A DNA stretch of 64,000 nt from JAISGQ01 sp045536305 (GCA_045536305.1 JAZSNH010000054.1:29036-93035); one strand, 5' to 3'. Positions 34,045-42,573 are shown, counted from the stretch's first letter. The notes: generated from the sequence alone by a model not told the origin. Program-made: numbers and translations.

Positions 34045-34437
34045 ATGTCATTGGACGTAAAGGAAATTTTAAACACCGAAGACACAACAGCAAGCATGGA
34101 TGCCGCGGACATCAGGGAGAATAAGGGCATTACAATCCTTTCTTACATAGGTCCGCTCGTATTCGTTCCCTTTTTCGCAAGAAAGAACTCAAGGTTTGCT
34201 CAGTATCACGCTGTAAGAGGCCTTAACCTGTTTATCATTCAGGCTATCATTTCCGTTGCGCTTGCCGTACTCGGCTTTGTTCTTGGTGGCTCTGCCTTTG
34301 GACGCATCATAAACTGGCTCATCTCCACCCCTATAAATCTTGCAATGCTTGCTTTTTCCGTTATCGGAATCATCAATGCTGCAAAGGGAAGATGCAAAGA
34401 GCTCCCCATCATCAGCGGTATTAAGTTTATAAAATAA
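34045..34437 (+). CDS. DUF4870/Tic20-like small membrane protein
   Basis: A 130-residue protein with about three hydrophobic helices and the DUF4870-type pattern ITILSYIGPLVFVPFFARKNSRFAQYHAVRGLNLFIIQAI followed by AMLAFSVIGIINAAKGRCKELPIIS. The first 30 residues are acidic and cytosolic. RBS AAAGGAGATC lies before the ATG. Members are widespread and of unknown function. It is monocistronic and ends at a strong terminator. Confidence 0.83.
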   Translation: MSLDVKEILNTEDTTASMDAADIRENKGITILSYIGPLVFVPFFARKNSRFAQYHAVRGLNLFIIQAIISVALAVLGFVLGGSAFGRIINWLISTPINLAMLAFSVIGIINAAKGRCKELPIISGIKFIK

Positions 34438-34455
34438 AATCCTTGCAAACGACAC

Positions 34456-34496
34456 AAAACGCCTTCGCAGAATTGCATCTGCGAAGGCGTTTTTTT
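34456..34496. terminator. Shared bidirectional terminator
   Basis: A 16-bp perfect stem (34456-34471 with 34478-34493) with A and T runs on opposite sides. It serves the DUF4870-like gene (plus) and the small EF-hand-like gene (minus) that converge on it. Confidence 0.92.
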
Positions 34497-34632
34497 AATC
34501 TTCGTCTCCCTCTTCGTCTTCCTCATCTTCACCCATAATAATATTATAGGCTATCCATTCTTCGTCTATTGTTGTTTTACCATCACCGTCAAGATCAAAC
34601 ATTCCACCGAAAAAATCATCGTCCCATCTCAT
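34495..34632 (-). CDS. Tiny acidic EF-hand-like protein
   Basis: A 45-residue open frame with its own ATG at 34632 behind the excellent site AGGAGGAAAATAT. It opens MRWDDDFFGGMFDLDGDGKT. The run D-L-D-G-D-G-K-T-T-I-D-E has Asp at positions 1, 3 and 5, Gly at 6 and Glu at 12, as in a calcium-binding EF-hand loop, although position 8 is Thr instead of a hydrophobic residue. The tail is almost purely Glu/Asp (GEDEEDEEGDED). The frame ends at the shared terminator. A real gene is likely; a role in metal binding is inferred. Confidence 0.7.
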   Translation of the reverse strand: MRWDDDFFGGMFDLDGDGKTTIDEEWIAYNIIMGEDEEDEEGDED

Positions 34633-34808
34633 ATATTTTCCTCCTGCATTATTTATATATTTACAGATATTTTAATACTTTTTTGCTTTCTTTTCAACTG
34701 CTTGCCGTTACTTATCTCTGCTTAAAATATTCTCTTTGCAAAATCCGTATATTACCGCAGCTTTTGCAAACTATACATCAAAAGGACGAAAGGGAGTTCG
34801 GTATCGAA

Positions 34809-35930
34809 GTGCATACATCAAAATCGGTATACAACAACGGTCATTCGGTCGCACTGCCCTGTACAAACGAAAACGGCTGCTATGAAATGCGGCTTGAAAG
34901 CATAGGCGGTCTGGGGGCAAATCTTTGCGGAAAGCTTTTAGGTGAGCTCGGCTGCGCGTATTTGGGGCTGAACGCATCGGCCTTTTCAAGCTACGGCTCG
35001 GAAAAGAGAGGTTCACCTGTAAAATCCTATGTTCGCTGGAGTTCTCGCGAACGGGCTATACTGCATAACAGTCCTGTTGAGCATCCTCATCTTCTGATTC
35101 TTTTTCATCATGCGCTGTCCAAAACCATGCCTGTGACTGCAGGAGCGAAAGATGATTGCATTCTGGTCGTTAACACAGCCTCCTCCCCGAAGGATATTCG
35201 TGACGAGCTTCGGCTTTATAGCGGAACAGTCTGCTGTGTTGACGCGCTCTCTCTTGCAATGCAAAGCAAAAGCCGTATAAACATGGTCATGCTCGGTGCA
35301 GCAGCCAAGGCATCGGGATTTATTCCCATTGATGCGGTAAAGGCTCTGGTTTCCGATACCTTAGGAAAAAAGTATCCTTCCATGCTCGAGAATAATCTCA
35401 AGGGAATTGAGCTCGGTTTTGAAAATTTAAAAAACCAGACCTTTCAGCCTGATAATCGTTACGAAAAAGTTCCGTATCAAGAAATACAAAGCAGATGGGG
35501 TTACGAAAATGCACCTTTGGGCGGAGCCAATCCTCATTTCGGAAGTACGGTCTCAAATGACTTATCGCCATCAAGAGAAGGCTTTATACCGCTTTTTATT
35601 TATGAAAGGTGTATCCATTGCGGACTGTGCGATACCACATGTCCCGATATGGTCTTTCAGTTTCTGCCCGGAGAATATCGCGGCAGGCAGCAAATGATGA
35701 ACAGGGGTCTCGACTATCACCACTGCAAGGGCTGTCTGAGATGCGTCGATGTATGTCCTGTCGAGGCACTGGTTGTGGGCAAGGAGTCGGAGCACCCCGA
35801 TAAAAAATGGTTTGTGCGCAACAAGGATCTTATTGTTAAAGACCTTGACTTTGATCCTGCAGGCGCCGACCCTTGGATCACGGGAGAATCGTATTTGGAC
35901 GAAAAGAGAGTGGACGGAGGTTTGTTATAG
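34809..35930 (+). CDS. 2-oxoacid:ferredoxin oxidoreductase, fused gamma and delta subunits
   Basis: A 373-residue fusion. Residues about 25-215 match the gamma (PorG-type) domain, with MRLESIGGLGANLCGKLLGELGCAYLGLNASAFSSYGSEKRG and NMVMLGAAAKASGFIP. Residues about 265-320 carry two [4Fe-4S] ferredoxin motifs: CIHCGLCDTTCPD and CKGCLRCVDVCPVEAL. It passes electrons from the catalytic subunit to ferredoxin. I start it at GTG 34809, where conserved sequence begins; AAAGGGAG lies 12 bases upstream, so the start is uncertain. It is one base from the alpha-beta gene. Confidence 0.86.
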   Translation: MHTSKSVYNNGHSVALPCTNENGCYEMRLESIGGLGANLCGKLLGELGCAYLGLNASAFSSYGSEKRGSPVKSYVRWSSRERAILHNSPVEHPHLLILFHHALSKTMPVTAGAKDDCILVVNTASSPKDIRDELRLYSGTVCCVDALSLAMQSKSRINMVMLGAAAKASGFIPIDAVKALVSDTLGKKYPSMLENNLKGIELGFENLKNQTFQPDNRYEKVPYQEIQSRWGYENAPLGGANPHFGSTVSNDLSPSREGFIPLFIYERCIHCGLCDTTCPDMVFQFLPGEYRGRQQMMNRGLDYHHCKGCLRCVDVCPVEALVVGKESEHPDKKWFVRNKDLIVKDLDFDPAGADPWITGESYLDEKRVDGGLL

Positions 35931-35931
35931 T

Positions 35932-38160
35932 ATGGAAACAGCCGCACAGAAGCTGCTTTTTGAAAGCGGAAATGAGCTGGCAGCTTATGCCGCAAAGCAG
36001 ATAAATTATCATGTAATGGGATATTATCCGATAACTCCCTCCACTCAGATCGCAGAGTATCTTGATCAGATGGGTGCGGACGGAGAGCATTCGATCGCTC
36101 TGATACCTGCAGAGGGAGAACACAGTGCCGCAGGTATTTGTTACGGTGCATCCGCAGGAGGAGGAAGAGTATTTAACGCAACCTCTGCCAACGGACTTCT
36201 TTATGCTCTTGAACAGCTTCCCGTACAGTCCGGCACAAGACTTCCGATGGTATTAAATGTAGCTTGCCGCACTGTGTCAGGACCTCTTTCCATCAAAGGT
36301 GACCACAGCGATATCATGTACACTCTCAACACCGGCTGGATCGTGCTTTTTGCTGACTCTCCCCAGGAGGTCTACGACTGCAATATATGCGCCGTAAAAA
36401 TTGCAGAACAACTGCGTCTGCCTGTGATAGTCGCATTCGACGGTTTTTTTACAAGTCATCAGAAACGCAACTGTTATGTATTTTCCGACGACGAGACCGT
36501 CAGAGCTTTCATAGGCCCTGTCAACACCGATTATACCGTGCTTGACCCTGAGCATCCGATCACCATCGGCTCATACATGAATGAGCCCGATCTGATGAAC
36601 AACAAATATCAGCTTCACATGGCAATGGAAAAGGCGCGTACGGTCATCCCCGATATATTCAACGAATACAAGCATTTGTCCGGCAGAGAGCTTAGAACAT
36701 TAAAATCCTACCGCACCGATGATGCCGAGGTTCTTTTATTCGTTTTGGGTTCAGCATATCACACAGCAAAAGCGGCCGCAGACGAGCTTCGCAAAAGCGG
36801 CAAAAAAGCAGGCGTATTTTCTCTTGGTATGCTCCGACCGTTTCCTGCAGAGCAAATTGCCGAGCTTTGCAGGAATGCACACACTGTTATTGCAGCCGAT
36901 CGACAGGACAGCTACGGGGCAGGCGGAGGCAACATGTCGCTTGAGATACGTGCCGCCTTGCAGCAAAATGGAGTAACTGCACGTGTTTTAAGTCGTGTAT
37001 ACGGTCTTGGCGGACGGGATTTCTTTGAACGTGATGCGGTTTCTCTTTTCAGCATCGGCTTTGACTGTAATGCCCCTGCCTTCGATTACCTCGGCATCTA
37101 TCCGGGAGAAGCCGATTTTGAGCCTAAACCCTATTTCAAACCGATAACGGCAGCGAGCGGATATTCCGCGCTCACCTCTTGCAGTGAAAAGGACGGAAAG
37201 GTGACAGTTACAGGCGGCACGGTGCGTGATACTGCGGCACGGCCAAAACGGCTCGCACCCGGACACGGTGCATGTCCCGGCTGCGGAATACCTGTTAATG
37301 TAAACCTTCTGCTTCGCGGTATTGAGGGCAATGTAGTTCTGCTCTTTCAGACAGGCTGTGGAATGGTGGTAACTACCGGTTATCCCAAAACCTCATTTCG
37401 TGTCCCCTATGTCCACAATCTGTTTCAGAACGGTGCCGCTTCGCTCTCGGGACTTTGTGCAATGTATCACAAAATGCAGGAAAGAGGCGAATTGCCGGAG
37501 GGTGACATCACATTTATAATGGTCAGCGGCGACGGAGGCATGGATATCGGCATGGGTTCGGCTATTGGCACGGCTCTTCGCGGCGACCCTGTCATTCTGT
37601 TTGAATATGACAACGGCGGATATATGAACACCGGTTATCAGTTGTCCTATTCCACTCCTATGGGTGCAAAAAGCGCCACCTCTCATCTGGGCGAAAAGCA
37701 ATGGGGCAAAAGCTTTTTTCACAAGGACATGCCGCGCATTATGGCATCTGCCGGTATTCCCTATGTTGCCACAGCCGCAGAATCGGACCCCAACGATTTT
37801 ATTAAAAAAGCCGCTAAGGCTCAGTATTATGCAAAGCATTACGGCACAGCATATATCAAATGTCTTTCTGCGTGTCCTCTCAACTGGGGCGACAAGCCCA
37901 ATACAGAAAGAAAGGTCATTGCCGCGGCGGTAAACAGCTGTTATTTTCCGCTTTACGAGGTCGAGCAGGGTATCACCGCTCTTTCCTATGACCCTGAGGA
38001 AAAGGGTAAAAAAACACCTGTTGCACAGTGGTTTGGTATGATGGGCAGAACAAAGCATCTTTGCTCAGATGCTTACGGCGATATTCTAAACATCATACAG
38101 CAGGAAGTTGACAGGCGCTGGAAGAGGTTAAAAGCTATGTCGGATAATCCCGAGCTGTGA
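35932..38160 (+). CDS. 2-oxoacid:ferredoxin oxidoreductase, fused alpha and beta subunits
   Basis: A 742-residue fusion of PorA- and PorB-type domains. Alpha part: GNELAAYAAKQINYHVMGYYPITPSTQIAEYLDQM, PAEGEHSAAGICYGAS and GKKAGVFSLGMLRPFPAEQI. Beta part from about 440: GHGACPGCGIPVNVN, FQTGCGMVVTTGYP and the thiamine diphosphate site SGDGGMDIGMGS with EYDNGGYMNTGYQ. The enzyme oxidatively decarboxylates a 2-oxoacid such as pyruvate to acyl-CoA with ferredoxin reduction. Pyruvate or a branched-chain oxoacid cannot be distinguished here. ATG 35932 follows GGAGG. Confidence 0.9.
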   Translation: METAAQKLLFESGNELAAYAAKQINYHVMGYYPITPSTQIAEYLDQMGADGEHSIALIPAEGEHSAAGICYGASAGGGRVFNATSANGLLYALEQLPVQSGTRLPMVLNVACRTVSGPLSIKGDHSDIMYTLNTGWIVLFADSPQEVYDCNICAVKIAEQLRLPVIVAFDGFFTSHQKRNCYVFSDDETVRAFIGPVNTDYTVLDPEHPITIGSYMNEPDLMNNKYQLHMAMEKARTVIPDIFNEYKHLSGRELRTLKSYRTDDAEVLLFVLGSAYHTAKAAADELRKSGKKAGVFSLGMLRPFPAEQIAELCRNAHTVIAADRQDSYGAGGGNMSLEIRAALQQNGVTARVLSRVYGLGGRDFFERDAVSLFSIGFDCNAPAFDYLGIYPGEADFEPKPYFKPITAASGYSALTSCSEKDGKVTVTGGTVRDTAARPKRLAPGHGACPGCGIPVNVNLLLRGIEGNVVLLFQTGCGMVVTTGYPKTSFRVPYVHNLFQNGAASLSGLCAMYHKMQERGELPEGDITFIMVSGDGGMDIGMGSAIGTALRGDPVILFEYDNGGYMNTGYQLSYSTPMGAKSATSHLGEKQWGKSFFHKDMPRIMASAGIPYVATAAESDPNDFIKKAAKAQYYAKHYGTAYIKCLSACPLNWGDKPNTERKVIAAAVNSCYFPLYEVEQGITALSYDPEEKGKKTPVAQWFGMMGRTKHLCSDAYGDILNIIQQEVDRRWKRLKAMSDNPEL

Positions 38161-38208
38161 TAATTTTATTTTTTCAGTCACAAGACAAGCAAAGTACCGA
38201 AGAAGGGA

Positions 38209-38349
38209 GTGATATTTACGTCTGACAGAAAAGAAAAAGGACAAAAGCAGAATTCTGAGAGAAAAAAACTTACAGTCCCCGGCGATATCAAGGGCAAGAT
38301 AGAGATATCCGACAAGCGCGAACGCAGAGACGGCCCCGGCGGCAACTGA
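38209..38349 (+). CDS. Possible 46-residue protein after the oxidoreductase genes
   Basis: A small open frame with genome-like codon use, lying 48 bases after the alpha-beta gene. It reads (M)IFTSDRKEKGQKQNSERK and continues through a PGDIKGKIEISDKRERRDGPGGN end. GAAGGGAG precedes it. The only usual start is GTG at 38209, which sits too close to that site; an ACG at 38218 is at ideal spacing. No family recognised. It is basic and hydrophilic. Confidence 0.4.
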   Translation: MIFTSDRKEKGQKQNSERKKLTVPGDIKGKIEISDKRERRDGPGGN

Positions 38350-38390
38350 TAAACGTCCTTCTCCGCGTTACCGTTTCTGTTCTTTGAAAA

Positions 38391-38432
38391 AAAACAAATG
38401 AGCTCGATTTTGCACCGAGCTCATTTGTTTTT
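38391..38432. terminator. Bidirectional terminator between convergent genes
   Basis: A 16-bp stem (38391-38406 with 38416-38431) with A/T runs on both sides, between the oxidoreductase transcript (plus) and the LemA-like gene (minus). Confidence 0.9.
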
Positions 38433-38448
38433 AATAATTCATTTTAAA

Positions 38449-38967
38449 TTATTCGATCTCTGCTTCATCTGCTGTATAAAATTCATACACCTTGAATCTG
38501 AAAACAGCTCCGACTATTCTGTCGGGAAACATTTTTCTCTTGCAGTTATATTCTCTTACAAGAGAATTATAAATTTTGCGTTCTTTGAATATTTCAGACT
38601 CTATTTCCGCAAACTCAGTTTCAAATGCTGCAGCATTGTCCTTATCGCAGTAATCTGTCAGCATTTTTTTGATCCTGCATCGCAGTACTGCATCGCACTC
38701 AGCCTTTGCTTCCGGCTTTTTTGCAGAAAGAGCACACTCTTTTGCTTTGATGAGCTGTTCGTTGTCACAGCCACATTCGCCCGATTTCTTAAGCAGCTCA
38801 TCGGTAAAGGCATACAGCACATCAACAGCGCCGCATAACCCTTTATATGCGTGCTTAGTCCGTTTTTTAAGTTTAATAAACGACCTCATGGTGCCGAAAA
38901 TCCACCATATCGTCAACAGAAGTACTACCGCACCAACAATAATAAGGATCAACTGTGTCGTTTTCAT
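38449..38967 (-). CDS. LemA-like membrane-anchored protein
   Basis: A 172-residue protein with one N-terminal membrane helix (LILIIVGAVVLLLTIWWIF) and a helical body. The ending IYNSLVREYNCKRKMFPDRIVGAVFRFKVYEFYTADE matches the LemA C-terminal motif (YN..V..YN......P....A..F.F....F). The first half is less typical and Cys-rich (GECGCDNEQ). The function of LemA proteins is not settled. It is single and follows two cyclophilin genes on the strand. Confidence 0.72.
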   Translation of the reverse strand: MKTTQLILIIVGAVVLLLTIWWIFGTMRSFIKLKKRTKHAYKGLCGAVDVLYAFTDELLKKSGECGCDNEQLIKAKECALSAKKPEAKAECDAVLRCRIKKMLTDYCDKDNAAAFETEFAEIESEIFKERKIYNSLVREYNCKRKMFPDRIVGAVFRFKVYEFYTADEAEIE

Positions 38968-38995
38968 ACGCCACTACCCCTTTGCTGATTTTCGT

Positions 38996-39631
38996 TTACT
39001 GCTCCATTATTCCGAGATATGCCTTTTCTATCACAACATCACGAAGAGGTTTATCATGTCCGTCAGTACGAACCTTTGCAATGGCATCAACTACATCCAT
39101 GCCTCTGAAAACCTGACCGAAGACGGTGTGAGCATAGCCCTGGGGAGAAAGACCGCCATCGAGATATGCTGTGCCGCCAAGCTCGTCATACTTGTCCGCT
39201 GCCCAGTCAGGCCAGCCGTGAAGCTTCATATCCGCTGCTCTGTACGCACTTGAGGATGCCTGCACAATAAAGAACTGCGAGCCGTTGGTATCGGGACCTG
39301 CATTAGCCATGGAAAGAGCACCGCGGAAATTGAAGAGGTTTCTTCCGCACTCATTTTCAAAGGGCTTGCCCCAAATGCTCTCGCCTCCGCGGCCGGTGCC
39401 TGTGGGGTCGCCGCCCTGGATCATAAAATCGTCGATTACTCTGTGGAATATTATTCCGTTATAATATCCGTTTGCAACGTGAGTTCTGAAGTTTTCGACG
39501 GTCTTGGGACACTGCTGAGGGAACAATCTTATAACAATATTGCCCATCGTTGTCTGAAGAACAACTACCTCTTCGCCCTTTGCAGGCTGCTCAAGCTGAT
39601 AACCGTCAGCTGCTTTTACAAATTCGCTCAT
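38996..39631 (-). CDS. Cyclophilin-type peptidyl-prolyl isomerase, cytoplasmic
   Basis: A 211-residue cyclophilin domain without a signal peptide. Motifs: VVLQTTMGNIVIRLFPQQCPKTVENFRTHV, FHRVIDDFMIQGGDPTGTGRGG, FNFRGALSMANAGPDTNGSQFFIV and GYAHTVFGQVFRGMDVVDAI. The active-site Arg and Phe are in FHR and the FMIQ run. It is nearly identical in motif layout to the lipoprotein copy directly upstream, which suggests a tandem duplication. Confidence 0.95.
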   Translation of the reverse strand: MSEFVKAADGYQLEQPAKGEEVVVLQTTMGNIVIRLFPQQCPKTVENFRTHVANGYYNGIIFHRVIDDFMIQGGDPTGTGRGGESIWGKPFENECGRNLFNFRGALSMANAGPDTNGSQFFIVQASSSAYRAADMKLHGWPDWAADKYDELGGTAYLDGGLSPQGYAHTVFGQVFRGMDVVDAIAKVRTDGHDKPLRDVVIEKAYLGIMEQ

Positions 39632-39647
39632 AAATTTTCTCCTTTAC

Positions 39648-40559
39648 TTAACCCTTAAACTCAGAAACTATAACATCGTAAATATATATATTCTTTATAG
39701 GTTTGTCCTTTGTTGTCGGATCCTGACTTGTTTCAACAGCGGCAATAGCATCAACCACGTTCATTCCTTCATAAACCTGTCCGAACACGGTATGTGCATA
39801 GCCCTGCGGAGAAAGACCTCCGTCGAGATGCGGTGTACCGCCCAGTTCGGCATATTTTTTCGCCGCCCATTCAGGCCAGCCGTATGCCTTTAATGTTTCT
39901 GCGTCCGCACCTGCGTCGCTGCTCTGTACGAAAAAGAACTGCGAGCCGTTTGTATTCGCTCCGGAATTTGCCATCGAGAGAGCTCCGCGGAAATTGAAAA
40001 GATTCCTGCCGCACTCATCCTCAAAGTCTTCTCCGTAAGCACTGTCCCCGTAATATCCTGTGCCTGTGGGATCACCGCCCTGGATCATAAAATCATTCAT
40101 TACACGATGGAATATCATTCCGTCAAAATAATCCTGCTTTGCAAGCTCGACAAAGCTTGTCACCGCGAGAGGTGCCTGCTTGGGGAACAGCTTGACATGT
40201 ATTGAACCAAGATTTGTTACTATCTCTGCTACCGTGTCACCCTTTGCAGGTGCTTTCAGCTGGTCGCCGTCCTTTGCTTTGGTATACTTTGCTGAGACAT
40301 CGGATTTTTTGATGTGCTTAATAGCCTTTTCCTCGTAGTTGTATTCGGTGTCGCTGTAGAATTTGCCGTTATATTCCGAGCCACCTTTATTCTCTTCGGC
40401 TGCATCCTCTTTCGGTTCAGAAGCCGCAGCGCTGTTCCCTTCATAAAGGCTGTCATCACGGTTTCCGGCGATAACTTCGTTATCCTTTCCGCAGCCTGCT
40501 GTTGCAGCAAGCATCGCAGCACACAGAATACCCAGAAAAATAGATTTTAATTTATTCAT
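39648..40559 (-). CDS. Cyclophilin-type peptidyl-prolyl isomerase, lipoprotein
   Basis: A 303-residue surface lipoprotein. The signal peptide ends at the lipobox AATAGC near residue 20. A polar acidic linker (residues 25-85) precedes the cyclophilin domain with FHRVMNDFMIQGGDPTGTGY, FNFRGALSMANSGANTNGSQFFFV and the ending GYAHTVFGQVYEGMNVVDAI. It would help fold exported proteins. I start at ATG 40559 because AGGAGATCT is directly upstream and the signal peptide begins there; the open frame extends farther upstream. Confidence 0.94.
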   Translation of the reverse strand: MNKLKSIFLGILCAAMLAATAGCGKDNEVIAGNRDDSLYEGNSAAASEPKEDAAEENKGGSEYNGKFYSDTEYNYEEKAIKHIKKSDVSAKYTKAKDGDQLKAPAKGDTVAEIVTNLGSIHVKLFPKQAPLAVTSFVELAKQDYFDGMIFHRVMNDFMIQGGDPTGTGYYGDSAYGEDFEDECGRNLFNFRGALSMANSGANTNGSQFFFVQSSDAGADAETLKAYGWPEWAAKKYAELGGTPHLDGGLSPQGYAHTVFGQVYEGMNVVDAIAAVETSQDPTTKDKPIKNIYIYDVIVSEFKG

Positions 40560-40572
40560 ATAGATCTCCTGC

Positions 40573-41010
40573 TTAATAAAATAACTTTTGATAAAAATCA
40601 AAATTTCTTACCGCCGAAAACAGCAGCACACCTATAAGTACTGCCCACAGGTATTTTTCATTTATTCTCAGCGGCTCGTAATTCTTTTTGAAAATGCTGA
40701 TCACAAGACGAACATAACATACCGCGGCAAAAATACCACACAGTACAATGAACGGATTATAATAGAACGCCTTTACTATATCACCGTTCATCAGCGCTCT
40801 TGCACATCTTGTTCCTCCGCACAGAAAGCATTTTATTCCTGTCGCAGTACGAAGCATGCAGTCGGGGAAAAGCATAGAAACCCTATATTCTGCTGTCGCA
40901 AAGAACAGATAGGCAAGCAGTGCTGCGGCGATTATCAAAACTGCAAGAGCTGCGGCCTTTTTACGTGTTTCAAGCAGCGGAGGGTATGTATTGTCCTTTT
41001 TCTTCTGCAA
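40573..41010 (-). CDS. DUF2752 small membrane protein
   Basis: A 145-residue protein with three membrane helices and the DUF2752 motif ATGIKCFLCGGTRCARALMNGDIVKAFYYNPFIVL (normally CPxCGxTRA, with the first pair CFLC here). The role of the family is unknown. It lies immediately upstream of the lipoprotein gene (13 bases to its start) and 6 bases after the MscL gene, so these four genes probably share a transcript. Confidence 0.88.
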   Translation of the reverse strand: MQKKKDNTYPPLLETRKKAAALAVLIIAAALLAYLFFATAEYRVSMLFPDCMLRTATGIKCFLCGGTRCARALMNGDIVKAFYYNPFIVLCGIFAAVCYVRLVISIFKKNYEPLRINEKYLWAVLIGVLLFSAVRNFDFYQKLFY

Positions 41011-41016
41011 TTGTTT

Positions 41017-41568
41017 TTATTCCTCTATAACGCTTGTGCAGTGAGGGCAGCGTGTTGCTTCGATATCGATCTCGCTCTTGCAGTAGGGGCACTTCTTTGT
41101 TGTGGGAGCGACTTCCTCTGCAACCTCTTCTTCCTTCTTTCTGAGGCTTGTAAGCTTTGCTATTGCCTTGATAAGGAGGAAGATAACGAAAGCGATGATA
41201 ATGAAATTGAGAACCTCGGTAAGGAACTTGCCGTATTTAAATGTGGGAACACCATACTCCTCAAACTGTGCAAGAGTGGTAAGATCGCCGACTGTAACAG
41301 CGTCGGTCGCACTTGTTGCCTCTGCTACAACATGAGCCTTATCCTTAAGCGGAACGAGCAGATTGGTAAAATCGTTGCCGCCTGTGAGAAGTCCGATAAA
41401 CGGCATGATAAGGTCGTTTACTACGGAGTTGATTATTTTCTGGAATGCTCCGCCGATGATGACCGCTACTGCCAGATCAACAACGTTGCCCTTGAGCGCA
41501 AATGCCTTGAAGTCGGCAAAAAACTTTTTGAGTGCGCCTAATTTTTCTGTCTTGTTTTCGTTGCTCAT
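41017..41568 (-). CDS. mscL: Large-conductance mechanosensitive channel MscL with C-terminal zinc ribbon
   Basis: A 183-residue MscL: FFADFKAFALKGNVVDLAVAVIIGGAFQKIINSVVNDLIMPFIGLLTG, then TEVLNFIIIAFVIFLLIKAIAKL for the second helix. The cytoplasmic end is extended by CPYCKSEIDIEATRCPHC, a zinc-ribbon pattern that is not part of classical MscL. A periplasmic loop longer than in E. coli is present. ATG 41568 is chosen for GAAAGGAAAG upstream; an in-frame start at 41622 has none. It releases solutes under osmotic downshock. Confidence 0.93.
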   Translation of the reverse strand: MSNENKTEKLGALKKFFADFKAFALKGNVVDLAVAVIIGGAFQKIINSVVNDLIMPFIGLLTGGNDFTNLLVPLKDKAHVVAEATSATDAVTVGDLTTLAQFEEYGVPTFKYGKFLTEVLNFIIIAFVIFLLIKAIAKLTSLRKKEEEVAEEVAPTTKKCPYCKSEIDIEATRCPHCTSVIEE

Positions 41569-41681
41569 TTTATTCTTTCCTTTCGTTTGGTAAAATCCTT
41601 TAATGATCTTACTTATTGTCAAGCATTATACATGATATCATATTTTTTCTTCTGAGTAAATAATTATTAACAAGTTTTAAC

Positions 41682-42551
41682 TTATTTCTCAAGCTTAAAC
41701 TCGGGTATATAGCATTCGTCAGCGGAGGAAAGCTCCTGTGTATAGCCTTTTATCCCAAGCTCGAGCGCTTTTGTACAAACCTTATCATACTCCCTTTTCG
41801 TTATTCTTCGGTTTATTTCCGGGAAATCGAGAATATCTCCGTGGGGGGTATATTGACTCATCAGGCTCACCGGCACTTCATTTCCAAATTCCTCTGCGAT
41901 GCGTTCAAGCACAGCAATTGAGTTTTTTGTGTTCGACGGAAGTATAAGATGCCGAATCAGCACTCCTTTTTCGGCTATTCCGTTTTTATCGGTTGAAAGT
42001 GAGTCCGAAAGCTCCAGCATTCGCTTTACCGCCGCAAACGCAATTTGCGGATAATCAGGGGCTCTGCTGTATTTTTCTGCCTTCTCGTTCAGAGCATACT
42101 TTATATCCGGAAGCCATATATCAACATAATCGCTCAGCCTTTCAACAGTTTCAAGGTTTTCATAGCCGCCTGTATTCCATACGACCGGAATATTTGGTCT
42201 GTATATCTCAAGGGCTTCTATTATTTGCTCGGTGTAATGGGTACCTGTTACAAAATTTATATTATGTGCGCCCTGCTCTTCGAGGCTTTTTATCTCTTTT
42301 GCAAGCTGCTCTGCGGTATAGACCCTGCCTATAGCTTCACGGGATATCTCGCTGTTCTGGCAGTATCGGCAGCCCAAAGAACAGCCGGCGAAAAATATTG
42401 TTCCCGAGCCTTTAGTGCCGCTTATGGGAGGTTCTTCACCAAAATGCAGTGCCGCTCGTGCAATACGAATTTCATCCGTACAGCCGCACAGTCCTGCTGT
42501 TTTGGTTCTGTCAGCTCCGCATCTGCGCGGACAAAGTGTGCAGTTTTTCAT
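41682..42551 (-). CDS. Radical SAM protein related to pyruvate formate-lyase activating enzymes
   Basis: A 289-residue radical SAM enzyme with the canonical CX3CX2C in FFAGCSLGCRYCQN near 60-73. The N-terminal CTLCPRRCGADRTKTAGLCGC gives a second set of cysteines seen in PflA-like (COG1313) proteins. Barrel motifs INFVTGTHYTEQI, VVWNTGGYE, DIWLPDIKY and VLIRHLILPSNTKNS follow. ATG 42551 has AGGTGACAG upstream, better than an in-frame start at 42575. It stands alone with no glycyl-radical enzyme nearby, so its target is unknown. Confidence 0.88.
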   Translation of the reverse strand: MKNCTLCPRRCGADRTKTAGLCGCTDEIRIARAALHFGEEPPISGTKGSGTIFFAGCSLGCRYCQNSEISREAIGRVYTAEQLAKEIKSLEEQGAHNINFVTGTHYTEQIIEALEIYRPNIPVVWNTGGYENLETVERLSDYVDIWLPDIKYALNEKAEKYSRAPDYPQIAFAAVKRMLELSDSLSTDKNGIAEKGVLIRHLILPSNTKNSIAVLERIAEEFGNEVPVSLMSQYTPHGDILDFPEINRRITKREYDKVCTKALELGIKGYTQELSSADECYIPEFKLEK

Positions 42552-42573
42552 TCTGTCACCTGCTTTAAAACGC

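Noticed and set aside
34569..34808. Upstream extension of the gamma-delta frame
   Set aside because: The extension encodes non-conserved residues and overlaps the leader of the small EF-hand-like gene on the other strand; homology begins after GTG 34809.
35749..35931. N-terminal extension of the alpha-beta oxidoreductase frame
   Set aside because: It overlaps the ferredoxin part of the upstream gene, and the ATG at 35932 has a strong ribosome-binding site and begins the conserved domain.
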